NCBI GenBank assembly: GCA_041484845.1
Contig: JBGPIK010000067.1
Span: forward strand, 1-21,794
Direction: 5' to 3'
DNA: 21,794 nucleotides
Origin: JBGPIK01 sp041484845
GTDB lineage: Bacteria > Desulfobacterota > Binatia > UBA9968
The position numbers and the translations under genes are program-made. Below the pieces are notes generated by a model that saw nothing but the letters and a program-made list of their open reading frames with translations, was not told the origin of the DNA and did no database searches. Positions 8,129 to 15,022 of this stretch are shown piece after piece. Each line of letters opens with the position of its first letter. Positions within the stretch are counted from its first letter, which is position 1.

Positions 8129-8686
8129 CTATCCCTCCTCCGCGGCTCCCCCTCCATCCGGCGTGGCAAACTCATCCAGATATTTCAGTCCGATGTCGAC
8201 TTTCTCCGCCAACTTAGGATCGGTCTCGCCACCCTTCTTCGGCTTATAGAGCGGCGAAGGTTGCGCTGCGAAGCGGCGCACCAGACCGGCGGGATTGTAA
8301 CTCGCCCCTTCAAATTCCGTGGAGTGACGGATGGATCCGGTCGGACACGCCTCCGAACAGAGCCCACAGTACATACATTTGCAAATGTCGATATCGAAAT
8401 GGCTGAACTGGCGCTGTTTGGTCTCCTTGTTCATGTCGATGCCTATGGTGATGCACCTGATCGGACAGACCCTTTCGCAGGCAAGGCATCCGGTGCAGAT
8501 GTCCATGTCGACTTCAAGTATGCCGCGGTAACGATGCGGCAGGGTCTCCTGAACAGGGACCGGAATCTTATCGGGATATTGAATCGTCATCGGTTTACGC
8601 ACCAGATGAGAGAAGGTAATACTCATCCCTTCGAAAACCGATTTAACTGTATCCGAAATATCTCTTACGTAACTTGCTACAGTCAT
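8129..8686 (-). CDS. nuoI: NADH-quinone oxidoreductase subunit I (two [4Fe-4S] clusters N6a/N6b)
   Basis: A 185-residue ferredoxin-like subunit that carries electrons from the peripheral arm to cluster N2. It has two complete CxxCxxCxxxC motifs followed by Pro: Cys64/67/70/74 (CTGCLACERVCP) and Cys104/107/110/114 (CMYCGLCSEACP). One additional cysteine, Cys102, lies just before the second motif. The N-terminal part (residues 1-50) is the usual segment ending in PVPVQETLPHRYRG. GAGG is 4 bases before the ATG at 8686. The gene begins 13 bases after the nuoH stop, and its own stop is followed by the hairpin-bearing gap before nuoJ. The C-terminal acidic tail is not informative. Confidence 0.97.
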   Translation of the reverse strand: MTVASYVRDISDTVKSVFEGMSITFSHLVRKPMTIQYPDKIPVPVQETLPHRYRGILEVDMDICTGCLACERVCPIRCITIGIDMNKETKQRQFSHFDIDICKCMYCGLCSEACPTGSIRHSTEFEGASYNPAGLVRRFAAQPSPLYKPKKGGETDPKLAEKVDIGLKYLDEFATPDGGGAAEEG

Positions 8687-8699
8687 AGCGCCTCGGCAA

Positions 8700-9896
8700 T
8701 TAAATATGAAGTTTAAAGTAAAGCTCCGGCTTGGCTTGTCGAATCTGAAAAGCGACTCTGATGAAAAAGATGATTAAAAGAGCCAAGCCCAAACCAAACA
8801 TGGCCGCGCGGATAACCTGTTGGAGGTTGCTCGGAACAAACATAAAGCCGATCGTGCCCAAAAGACAGACAAAAGACAGCGGCACCAGGTACTTCCAGCA
8901 GAGCGCCATGAGCTGATCGACGCGCACGCGCGGCAGTGTAGCTCTTATCCACATTGCAACGAACACCCAGAAATAAGCCTTAAGAAAAAAAACCAGGAAT
9001 TGAACGGCCGCCAGGAGTGTAGGATTTTCCGGAGCGAGCAGAGACGGCACCTGCCAACCCCCGAGGAAAAGGGTCGTCGCCACGGCACCGATTACATAAA
9101 GGTTTCCCCATTCAGCAAAGAAAAAAAACAAAAAGCGCATGCCGCTGTATTCGGTCACATAGCCCGCGACCAATTCCGATTCGGCTTCCGGAATGTCGAA
9201 CGGAGTCCGGTTACCCTCCGCCAAAGCCGCGGTAAAATAAAGGAAAAAGGCAGTGAAGGTGAATGGATTATTAAATAAAAACCAGTCCCACGGCGCCCAT
9301 CCTTGCGCTTTGATGATGCCTTGCATGCTTAGCGTGCCGGCCAAAAAAACAATGTTCAGAACCGAAAGCCCGGCAGGAATTTCGTAACTTACGATTTGTG
9401 CGGCGGAGCGCATGCCACCGAGCAACGACCACTTATTGTTGGAGGCCCAACCGGCCATGAGGATTCCGACCACCATTAGTGAAGTGACAGCAAGTATGTA
9501 AAGGATGCCGATATTGAGATCGGCCACGATGAGCCGGCCACCGAAGGGAATCACGACAAAGGTGCAGAGGAAACCCATGAAGACGACGTAGGGTGCCAGG
9601 GAAAACAGCTTCTTGTCCGCGGCCGAGGGAATCAGGTCCTCTTTGAGCAGATTTTTAATCCCGTCCGCCAGCCACTGGAGAATCCCCTGAGGACCGACGC
9701 GGTTCGGTCCCACGCGGGATTGCATTCTGGCCCACACGCGCCTTTCCAGCCAACTCGTCACTCCGGCGACCGGCGCCACGAATGCCGACACGACGATCAC
9801 GCCGGCAAGCAGCATCGCGAGGGCGTAGACCATCTGCCTCGGTGCGCCGACGAAGTAACCTTGTTGAATCAGTTGGTCGATGTATGCTCGCATCAT
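8700..9896 (-). CDS. nuoH: NADH-quinone oxidoreductase subunit H (quinone-chamber membrane subunit)
   Basis: A 398-residue membrane subunit (ND1) that forms the quinone chamber with NuoB and NuoD. The signatures ERRVWARMQSRVGPNRVGPQG (51-71) and NRTPFDIPEAESELVAGY (229-246) are intact. It is longer than the roughly 325-residue E. coli protein; the extra length is mainly beyond the VDQLMALCWKYLVPLSF segment, where an added hydrophobic helix and a charged tail are present. It starts 16 bases after the nuoD stop, the place where nuoE, nuoF and nuoG stand in fourteen-gene operons. The ORF begins Met-Met and either ATG may be used. Its ribosome site (ACGAG) is weak. Confidence 0.97.
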   Translation of the reverse strand: MMRAYIDQLIQQGYFVGAPRQMVYALAMLLAGVIVVSAFVAPVAGVTSWLERRVWARMQSRVGPNRVGPQGILQWLADGIKNLLKEDLIPSAADKKLFSLAPYVVFMGFLCTFVVIPFGGRLIVADLNIGILYILAVTSLMVVGILMAGWASNNKWSLLGGMRSAAQIVSYEIPAGLSVLNIVFLAGTLSMQGIIKAQGWAPWDWFLFNNPFTFTAFFLYFTAALAEGNRTPFDIPEAESELVAGYVTEYSGMRFLFFFFAEWGNLYVIGAVATTLFLGGWQVPSLLAPENPTLLAAVQFLVFFLKAYFWVFVAMWIRATLPRVRVDQLMALCWKYLVPLSFVCLLGTIGFMFVPSNLQQVIRAAMFGLGLALLIIFFIRVAFQIRQAKPELYFKLHI

Positions 9897-9912
9897 TAGC
9901 TCGTTTTCTGAT

Positions 9913-11052
9913 TTAGCGATCGATCTCCGGAGCGTCGACGTCGAGGCTGCCGATCAACGCGACCAGGTCAGCGATCATCAGCCCTTTACTGAGCTTGTCG
10001 ATGATGCTCATGGCCGTATACGACCCGGTGCGGATGCGCACGCGGTACGGATACTCGCTGCCGTCACTTACGACATAGAAACCCATATCGCCGCGCGGCG
10101 CTTCGACGCGCGCGTAACACTCTCCCGCCGGAGGCTTGAATTTGCGCGGCACCTTCGCGATCGCCGGACCCTTGGGCAACATTTTCAGACATTGGCGCAA
10201 GATCTTGCAGCTTTCTCCCATCTCAAGAATACGCACCCAGTAGCGATCGAAACTATCCCCCAGAACTCCTATTTCGCCGGTGCCCACCGGAACTTCGAAT
10301 TCCAATTCCGGATAAATGGAATACGGGATATCCCGGCGAATATCCCACTTGATTCCCGAGCCGCGCAGGTTCGGGCCGACTAGATTATAACCGAGAGCGT
10401 CTTCCTTGCTGATCACCGCAACGCCAGCGAGCCGTTCAATAAAGATCTTGTTGTTCGAGAGCAGGCGATTGAACTCATCGACAATGGGCTCGAAGTGATT
10501 TATGAACTCGCTGATCCGGGTACAAGTCTCTGGAAGAATATCATAACCGACTCCGCCGATGCGAATATAGTTATAGGTCAGCCGGGCCCCGCAGATCTCT
10601 TCCATTAGATTGTTAATCGTTTCCCGTTCCCGCAGCGCGTGGACGAACGGCGTCATAGCGCCGATGTCCTGGCCGAAGGTTCCCACGGAAATCAAGTGGC
10701 TGGCGACGCGATTGAGCTCGCAGGCGATCACGCGGCAGAACTCGCCGCGTCGGGCGACTTCCGTGTTTCCGAGCTTTTCCGCCGCCATGCAAAAAACCTG
10801 ATTGGCGAACATCGCGGCGAGGTAGTCGGCGCGGTCGGTGTAGGGCACGTAGCCGTGCCATGTCATCTTTTCCCCGATCTTTTCAATCGAACGATGCAAA
10901 TAACCGACGTCGGGAATGGCTTCACCGATCACTTCGCCATCCGTCTTCACCACGAAGCGCAACACGCCGTGGGTGCTGGGATGTTGCGGCCCGATATTGA
11001 TGGTCATGTCTTCGGTACGAAAGCCGGTTTCAGCTTGAGCAGTTTCGTTCAT
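9913..11052 (-). CDS. nuoD: NADH-quinone oxidoreductase subunit D (49-kDa type, quinone-binding)
   Basis: A 379-residue soluble subunit related to the large subunit of NiFe hydrogenases but without the metal-binding cysteine pairs. Together with NuoB it holds the quinone headgroup site. The N-terminal loop GPQHPSTHGVLR (21-32, His24 and His28) is intact, as are VGYLHRSIEK, PYTDRADYLAAM and the C-terminal DVDAPEIDR ending that is typical of the family. TAGGAA is 5-6 bases before the ATG and contains the nuoC stop codon TAG. It is a separate gene from nuoC (7-base gap), unlike the fused nuoCD of enterobacteria. Confidence 0.98.
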   Translation of the reverse strand: MNETAQAETGFRTEDMTINIGPQHPSTHGVLRFVVKTDGEVIGEAIPDVGYLHRSIEKIGEKMTWHGYVPYTDRADYLAAMFANQVFCMAAEKLGNTEVARRGEFCRVIACELNRVASHLISVGTFGQDIGAMTPFVHALRERETINNLMEEICGARLTYNYIRIGGVGYDILPETCTRISEFINHFEPIVDEFNRLLSNNKIFIERLAGVAVISKEDALGYNLVGPNLRGSGIKWDIRRDIPYSIYPELEFEVPVGTGEIGVLGDSFDRYWVRILEMGESCKILRQCLKMLPKGPAIAKVPRKFKPPAGECYARVEAPRGDMGFYVVSDGSEYPYRVRIRTGSYTAMSIIDKLSKGLMIADLVALIGSLDVDAPEIDR

Positions 11053-11059
11053 CGGATTC

Positions 11060-11566
11060 CTATCGGAGGAGTTTTTCTACCAACGGGGCCCGCTGCGTAC
11101 TGATCCCGTCGTATTCTTCCTGCTCGACGTAGTCCTTGCGTAGAGGGTGTCCTACCCAGTCTTCGGGAAGCATGATCCTGCGCAAATCACTATGGCCCTC
11201 GAAGATCACCCCGAAGAGATCGTAGACCTCGCGTTCGAACCAATTCGCGACTTTCCAAACCCCTTCTAGCGTGGCTATCCGGGGATTCTCCCGCGGCAGG
11301 TCGGCTTTGAGCACGATCTGATGCCTCTGAGAATAGGAGTAGAGGTGATAAACGACCTGGATCTTTTCTTCTTTGGGCCAGTCGAGCGCGGTCAAGTCCG
11401 AAAGCACTGCGAAATTGAGAGTTTCATCGTCGCGCAGAAAACGGCAAACGTCCACAATGGCTTGCGGATCCACGCTCAAATAAGGCTCGGCAACATCCCC
11501 CTTGAATTGACTGACTTTGTCGGGAAATTTCTTTTCGAGCCGCTCATAAATCGCCGTGGCTTCCAT
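11060..11566 (-). CDS. nuoC: NADH-quinone oxidoreductase subunit C (30-kDa type)
   Basis: A 168-residue peripheral-arm subunit. The diagnostic C-terminal signature is WFEREVYDLFGVIFEGH (109-125) followed by LRRIMLPEDWVGHPLRKDY (128-146). It has no redox centre and supports NuoD at the base of the peripheral arm. Its ATG lies 2 bases after the nuoB TAG (TAGGAATG), implying translational coupling. The protein ends soon after the signature, a normal length for an unfused NuoC. Confidence 0.97.
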   Translation of the reverse strand: MEATAIYERLEKKFPDKVSQFKGDVAEPYLSVDPQAIVDVCRFLRDDETLNFAVLSDLTALDWPKEEKIQVVYHLYSYSQRHQIVLKADLPRENPRIATLEGVWKVANWFEREVYDLFGVIFEGHSDLRRIMLPEDWVGHPLRKDYVEQEEYDGISTQRAPLVEKLLR

Positions 11567-11568
11567 TC

Positions 11569-12081
11569 CTAGGCACTCACCCCGTTTTCCGCCGGCCGCG
11601 CCGCTTTGACCAGCCAGCGCTCGCGCATCATTTTATCTTGAATCCGCAACAAGCCCTCCGTGAGCGCCTCGGGACGCGGCGGGCAGCCGGGCACGTAAAC
11701 ATCGACGGGAATGATCTTATCGACGCCTTTGCAGACGGAATAGGCAACCTGGAACAAACCGCCGCAGTTAGAGCAGCTACCCATCGAAATCACATACTTC
11801 GGGTCGGGCATCTGGTCGTATAGTAGTTTGGTGCGTTTCGCCATCTTATACGTGAGCGTTCCCGCCACGATCATCAAATCGGACTGGCGCGGGGTCGCCC
11901 GCGGCACTGCGCCGAAACGGTCCAAGTCGGCGCGCGGCCCGCCCGTTTGCATTAATTCGATCGCGCAGCACGCAAGACCGAAAAGCATGTACCACTGGGA
12001 AGAGGCGCGACCCCAATTGAGCAGATCATCTACTTTGGTGGTAAAAACCGTTTCGGGAAGCGAGTTTAATAATGGTTTCAT
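11569..12081 (-). CDS. nuoB: NADH-quinone oxidoreductase subunit B (cluster N2 subunit)
   Basis: A 170-residue subunit carrying cluster N2, which reduces quinone. The expected ligands are the tandem Cys38-Cys39 (GLACCAIEL), Cys103 (GSCSNCGG) and Cys133 (PGCPPRPEAL). An extra cysteine, Cys106, occurs in the GSCSNCGG loop, where many relatives have Ser; I believe this variant occurs in other bacterial lineages. TGGAGG stands 7 bases before the ATG, the best ribosome site in the operon. It lies 24 bases after nuoA and 2 bases before nuoC. Confidence 0.98.
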   Translation of the reverse strand: MKPLLNSLPETVFTTKVDDLLNWGRASSQWYMLFGLACCAIELMQTGGPRADLDRFGAVPRATPRQSDLMIVAGTLTYKMAKRTKLLYDQMPDPKYVISMGSCSNCGGLFQVAYSVCKGVDKIIPVDVYVPGCPPRPEALTEGLLRIQDKMMRERWLVKAARPAENGVSA

Positions 12082-12105
12082 TGCATGCCTCCAACGACTG
12101 AGGAA

Positions 12106-12492
12106 TCAGACTTTAATCTTCTTCACCCACTCCAAGTCGCCTTTGGCCCAAGCGTAGATTAAACCGAGGAAAAGAATCCCGATGAAAAGCAAAATCTCGA
12201 CGAAAGCAAAAATTCCCTGACCGCTCTCCAGCCAGCGGCGAAACACCGCTGCCACCGGAAAGACAAAGGCGATTTCCACCTCAAAGATTATAAAAATCAA
12301 AGCCACTATATAGAAGCGGATGTTAAAATTAACCCATGCGCTTCCCATCGCCGGCTCGCCGCACTCGTAGGTGGACAACTTGCGCTCTTGCGGATTCGAC
12401 GGACGCAGCAGACGACCCATCAGCAGGGTAATTCCGACGAAGCCAAGCCCTACTGCCGTAAACACCAAGACATTAGCAAAATCGAATAACAT
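12106..12492 (-). CDS. nuoA: NADH-quinone oxidoreductase subunit A
   Basis: A 128-residue, three-helix membrane subunit (ND3) and the first gene of the nuo operon. The ND3 loop signature YECGEPAMGSAWVNFNIRFY (42-61), with the conserved Cys44, is complete and is followed by IIFEVEIAFVFP carrying Glu71 and Glu73. The ATG at 12492 is followed by a normal N-terminus; the ribosome site is weak. It faces a substrate-binding protein gene across a 176-base divergent intergenic region. Confidence 0.97.
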   Translation of the reverse strand: MLFDFANVLVFTAVGLGFVGITLLMGRLLRPSNPQERKLSTYECGEPAMGSAWVNFNIRFYIVALIFIIFEVEIAFVFPVAAVFRRWLESGQGIFAFVEILLFIGILFLGLIYAWAKGDLEWVKKIKV

Positions 12493-12535
12493 TATATGAG
12501 TTTCCGTAATCGCATTGAGAAAGAGTTCTGGCTAG

Positions 12536-12564
12536 TTTTAATCACAAAAGCCATAGAGATTCAA
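12536..12564 (-). promoter_or_regulatory. Candidate nuo operon promoter
   Basis: On the minus strand, TTGAAT (12564-12559) and TTAAAA (12541-12536) are 17 bases apart, a sigma-70-like arrangement matching 4/6 and 3/6 consensus positions, about 44 bases ahead of the nuoA ATG. The call rests on position and spacing only. On the plus strand, TTGTTA (12568-12573) with CATCAT 17 bases later is an equally weak candidate for the divergent binding-protein gene. Confidence 0.25.
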
Positions 12565-12668
12565 TGATTGTTAAGATCCGGCGGGTTTGCCATCATGACT
12601 GTTTTTGTCTAGAGTCAGCGCCAATCAAACTTATTCAACCGGATGACGTGAAACGAAGGAAGCTGCTC

Positions 12669-13634
12669 ATGAAGCCTAAGCCAATAATATGGATTGCGTT
12701 TTTAGTTTGTGGTGCTTACCTTTTTTTGACTAGCTTTGCATCCCAAGCTCAGACTCGGCTCACCCCTGTCCGCACGGCCTACAGCGCATTGTCAGCGGGA
12801 ATAGGCACCCTCTGGCTGACTCATGAACAGGGAATTTTCAAAAAACATGGCCTGGATTCCAATCTGATTTACATCCGCGGCGGCACGACCGCCGTCCAGG
12901 CGCTATTGGCCGGCGAAATTCAATTTGGCCATCTTTCGCCGGCTCCTATGCTGACCGCCTGGGCTCAGGGCGCCGATTTCGTCTGGGTTGGTACCACGAC
13001 GCACCAGATGGTTTTTACCCCAATCACAGATTCAAGCATCACCAAGGGTTCAGATTTAAGGGGGAAAAAAATCGGCATCACACGCATCGGTTCGGCGAGC
13101 GATCTCGCCTTGCGCGCGGCTTTAGAAAATTTCGGCATGGGGCCTAAAGATGTGACGATGATATCCATCGGCGGCATACCCGACATCTTGGCGGCGATGC
13201 GTGCAGGAGCCGTAAACGGCGGCATTCTCTCCCCGCCGACTTCCACAGCCGCCCGCGAAATGGGTTACCGTCCGCTGCTCCACATCCCGGATCTCGGAAA
13301 GGAATTCACTTTTTCCGGTATCGCCGCCAAACGTTCTTTCGTTCAAAATCAGCCCGAAGTCGTGCGCGCATACATGGCGGCCCTTACCGACGGCGCAAAA
13401 ATTTATACTGAAGACAATCGCGCGGCATTGAAAGTGTTGAAAAAATATATGCGCGCCGACGACCGGATGCTCGAGGGCGGTTATAAAGAATACGATAGGG
13501 CGATTTCCAGCCCGCCCTATCCTTCCCTGAAGGGACTCGAAGCCGTTCGTGACAGCATCCTCGATTCGACGCCGCAATTGAAACAAATGGATCTGCGAAA
13601 ATTCGTCGATGATCGGTTTGTCAAAGCGCGGTAG
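12669..13634 (+). CDS. ABC-type substrate-binding protein, NMT1/THI5/TauA-like, exported
   Basis: A 321-residue periplasmic binding protein of the NMT1/SsuA/TauA class. The open frame reaches back to 12564, but the ATG at 12669 is preferred: AAGGAAG precedes it at good spacing, and it begins a clear signal peptide (Lys residues, hydrophobic core IIWIAFLVCGAYLFL, likely cleavage after Ala27 in SQA-QT). The mature part shows the family pattern: LWLTHEQGIFKKHGLD, GGTTAVQALLAGEIQFGHLS, SDLRGKKIGITRIGSASD. The ligand cannot be read from sequence; relatives bind sulfonates, nitrate, pyrimidine precursors or aromatic acids. No permease or ATPase gene is adjacent, so it is either an orphan serving a distant transporter or a sensor/scavenger protein. 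It diverges from nuo. Confidence 0.88.
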   Translation: MKPKPIIWIAFLVCGAYLFLTSFASQAQTRLTPVRTAYSALSAGIGTLWLTHEQGIFKKHGLDSNLIYIRGGTTAVQALLAGEIQFGHLSPAPMLTAWAQGADFVWVGTTTHQMVFTPITDSSITKGSDLRGKKIGITRIGSASDLALRAALENFGMGPKDVTMISIGGIPDILAAMRAGAVNGGILSPPTSTAAREMGYRPLLHIPDLGKEFTFSGIAAKRSFVQNQPEVVRAYMAALTDGAKIYTEDNRAALKVLKKYMRADDRMLEGGYKEYDRAISSPPYPSLKGLEAVRDSILDSTPQLKQMDLRKFVDDRFVKAR

Positions 13635-13650
13635 GGTGCGCTTGCGCACC
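13635..13650. repeat. REP-like perfect inverted repeat after the binding-protein gene
   Basis: GGTGCGCTTGCGCACC is a perfect inverted repeat (7-bp arms, 2-base centre; 6-bp arms with a CTTG loop as RNA) that begins at the first base after the TAG stop. Together with the preceding bases it reads GTAGGGTGCGC..., the layout of short GTAGG-headed palindromic elements found scattered in many bacterial genomes. No T-run follows, so terminator function is doubtful. It could also protect the 3' end of the upstream mRNA. Confidence 0.55.
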
Positions 13651-13730
13651 GTTGACAGATCACCATTGAATGCCACGAAGTTTAGAATCTTTGCTCGATA
13701 ACCCTCGAAGATCGCGGTACAGGAGATCTT

Positions 13731-14942
13731 ATGAGAATTGAGACCGAGAGAAAGATGAAGCGCTGGCGCGAGCAGCGCTGGCTTTTGGATCAAATCATTC
13801 AAACTCGTGGTCTGGATTGGGATCAGGGGCGCACGGGAAAGATTTTGCGCAACTGCGGCCCGGGAGCGCAAAGCGACGTTCAGGAAATCAACCGAAGAAT
13901 TCAAAAATTCGTAGACATCCCGCGGGAGTTTGCGCGCGTCGCGGCGCGCCGTGAGGAATTGGCGCGCGAAACCGAAGCGGCCGGTCATACCGTCGAGGCG
14001 CGGGAGCATTACTACACTGCGGCATGCTTTTACACTAATGCCATGTGGGCGGTGTATGAGGACGGCAATCCAAAGCGCATGGCATGGCAAGAAAGAAAAC
14101 GTGTTTGCTACGACAAGTTTATTCAATATGCGGGACGGCCCATCGAGCGTGTCGAACTGTCGTATGAAGGCAAGTTGATCCAAGCGCTCTTGCATCTGCC
14201 GCTGCGCATGAGAGCCGGCGAGAAGGTCCCTTGCGTCATGTACATTCCCGGCATGGACGGCGTTAAGGAAGATACCCCGATGAACAACGATCCATTGTTG
14301 GAGCGCGGAATCGCCGTACTCGCCATCGATGGCCCCGGCCAAGGGGAAACGCGGGAGCGCGGCAACAAGTGCACCGCCGGCAATTACGGCGATGCCGGCA
14401 AGCTTGCCTGCGACTATCTAGTCAAACGGCCGGAGATCGATGCCGACCGGCTCGGCGTGATGGGCTCGAGCATGGGTTCTTACTGGGCGCCGCGAGTCGT
14501 CGCTGAGGAACCACGCTTCAAAGCATGCGCCGTGAGCGGCGTTTGCCTTGAACCGGGACAGTACGCGATTTTCAATATGTCCTCACCGACCTTTAAGCTC
14601 AATTACATGTACATGGCCGGATACGACGACGAAGCCGCTTTTGATGATTTTGCCAAAACGCTGACACTCAAAGGAATCGCGGCAAGAATCACTTGCCCCT
14701 ATCTGATCGTTGCGGGCGAGGACGACGAACACTGCGACATGAAATTCGTCTATGACTTCATGGGGGAAATCCGCGGCCCTAAGGTTCTGATAGTCTATGA
14801 AGGCGAGAAACACTCGATTCGCAATCCACGCTCGCGGACGCTGGTCATCAATTGGCTCGCTGATCGACTCGCGGGCAAACCATTCAAATCGGAGAGCATC
14901 CGGGTTGAAACCAGCGGCAAGGAAACGCACCGGGATTGGTAA
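13731..14942 (+). CDS. Alpha/beta hydrolase, FrsA/2,6-dihydroxypseudooxynicotine hydrolase-like
   Basis: A 403-residue alpha/beta hydrolase with a helical N-terminal region of about 140 residues before the hydrolase core. The catalytic triad can be read: Ser247 in the elbow GSSMG (245-249), Asp331 or Asp332 in VAGEDDEH, and His361 in EGEKHS. The loop IDGPGQGETRERG lies before the nucleophile, as in the FrsA/DUF1100 group and in the C-C bond hydrolase of nicotine degradation. Relatives cleave esters or C-C bonds of beta-diketone-like substrates; the substrate here is unknown. There is no signal peptide, so it is probably cytoplasmic. AGGAG is 5 bases before the ATG, a strong start. It lies 96 bases after the binding-protein gene and 80 bases before larC. 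Confidence 0.85.
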   Translation: MRIETERKMKRWREQRWLLDQIIQTRGLDWDQGRTGKILRNCGPGAQSDVQEINRRIQKFVDIPREFARVAARREELARETEAAGHTVEAREHYYTAACFYTNAMWAVYEDGNPKRMAWQERKRVCYDKFIQYAGRPIERVELSYEGKLIQALLHLPLRMRAGEKVPCVMYIPGMDGVKEDTPMNNDPLLERGIAVLAIDGPGQGETRERGNKCTAGNYGDAGKLACDYLVKRPEIDADRLGVMGSSMGSYWAPRVVAEEPRFKACAVSGVCLEPGQYAIFNMSSPTFKLNYMYMAGYDDEAAFDDFAKTLTLKGIAARITCPYLIVAGEDDEHCDMKFVYDFMGEIRGPKVLIVYEGEKHSIRNPRSRTLVINWLADRLAGKPFKSESIRVETSGKETHRDW

Positions 14943-14954
14943 AGAGAAGATCGC

Positions 14955-14998
14955 GAGGATTGAAGATCGAGAATCGCCATCATCTATTCTCCATCCTC
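14955..14998 (+). repeat. Composite inverted repeat between hydrolase and larC, possible terminator
   Basis: GAGGAT (14955-14960) pairs with ATCCTC (14993-14998), and GAGAAT (14969-14974) pairs with ATTCTC (14986-14991), giving a two-part stem with an asymmetric internal loop. It is followed by ATTTTCTCTG, a modest T-rich tail. It may be a weak Rho-independent terminator for the hydrolase gene or a degenerate intergenic repeat; the sequence alone does not decide. Confidence 0.35.
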
Positions 14999-15022
14999 AT
15001 TTTCTCTGCAGTGACGTAGTCA

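Noticed and set aside
12564..12668. 35-codon upstream extension of the first binding protein
   Set aside because: The ATG at 12669 has a good ribosome site and starts a signal peptide; the extension is Cys/His-rich and unlike any export signal.
13122..14342. 406-codon minus-strand frame opposite the binding protein and hydrolase
   Set aside because: Although long, it is antisense to two genes with clear family motifs (signal peptide, catalytic triad) and shows no domain of its own.
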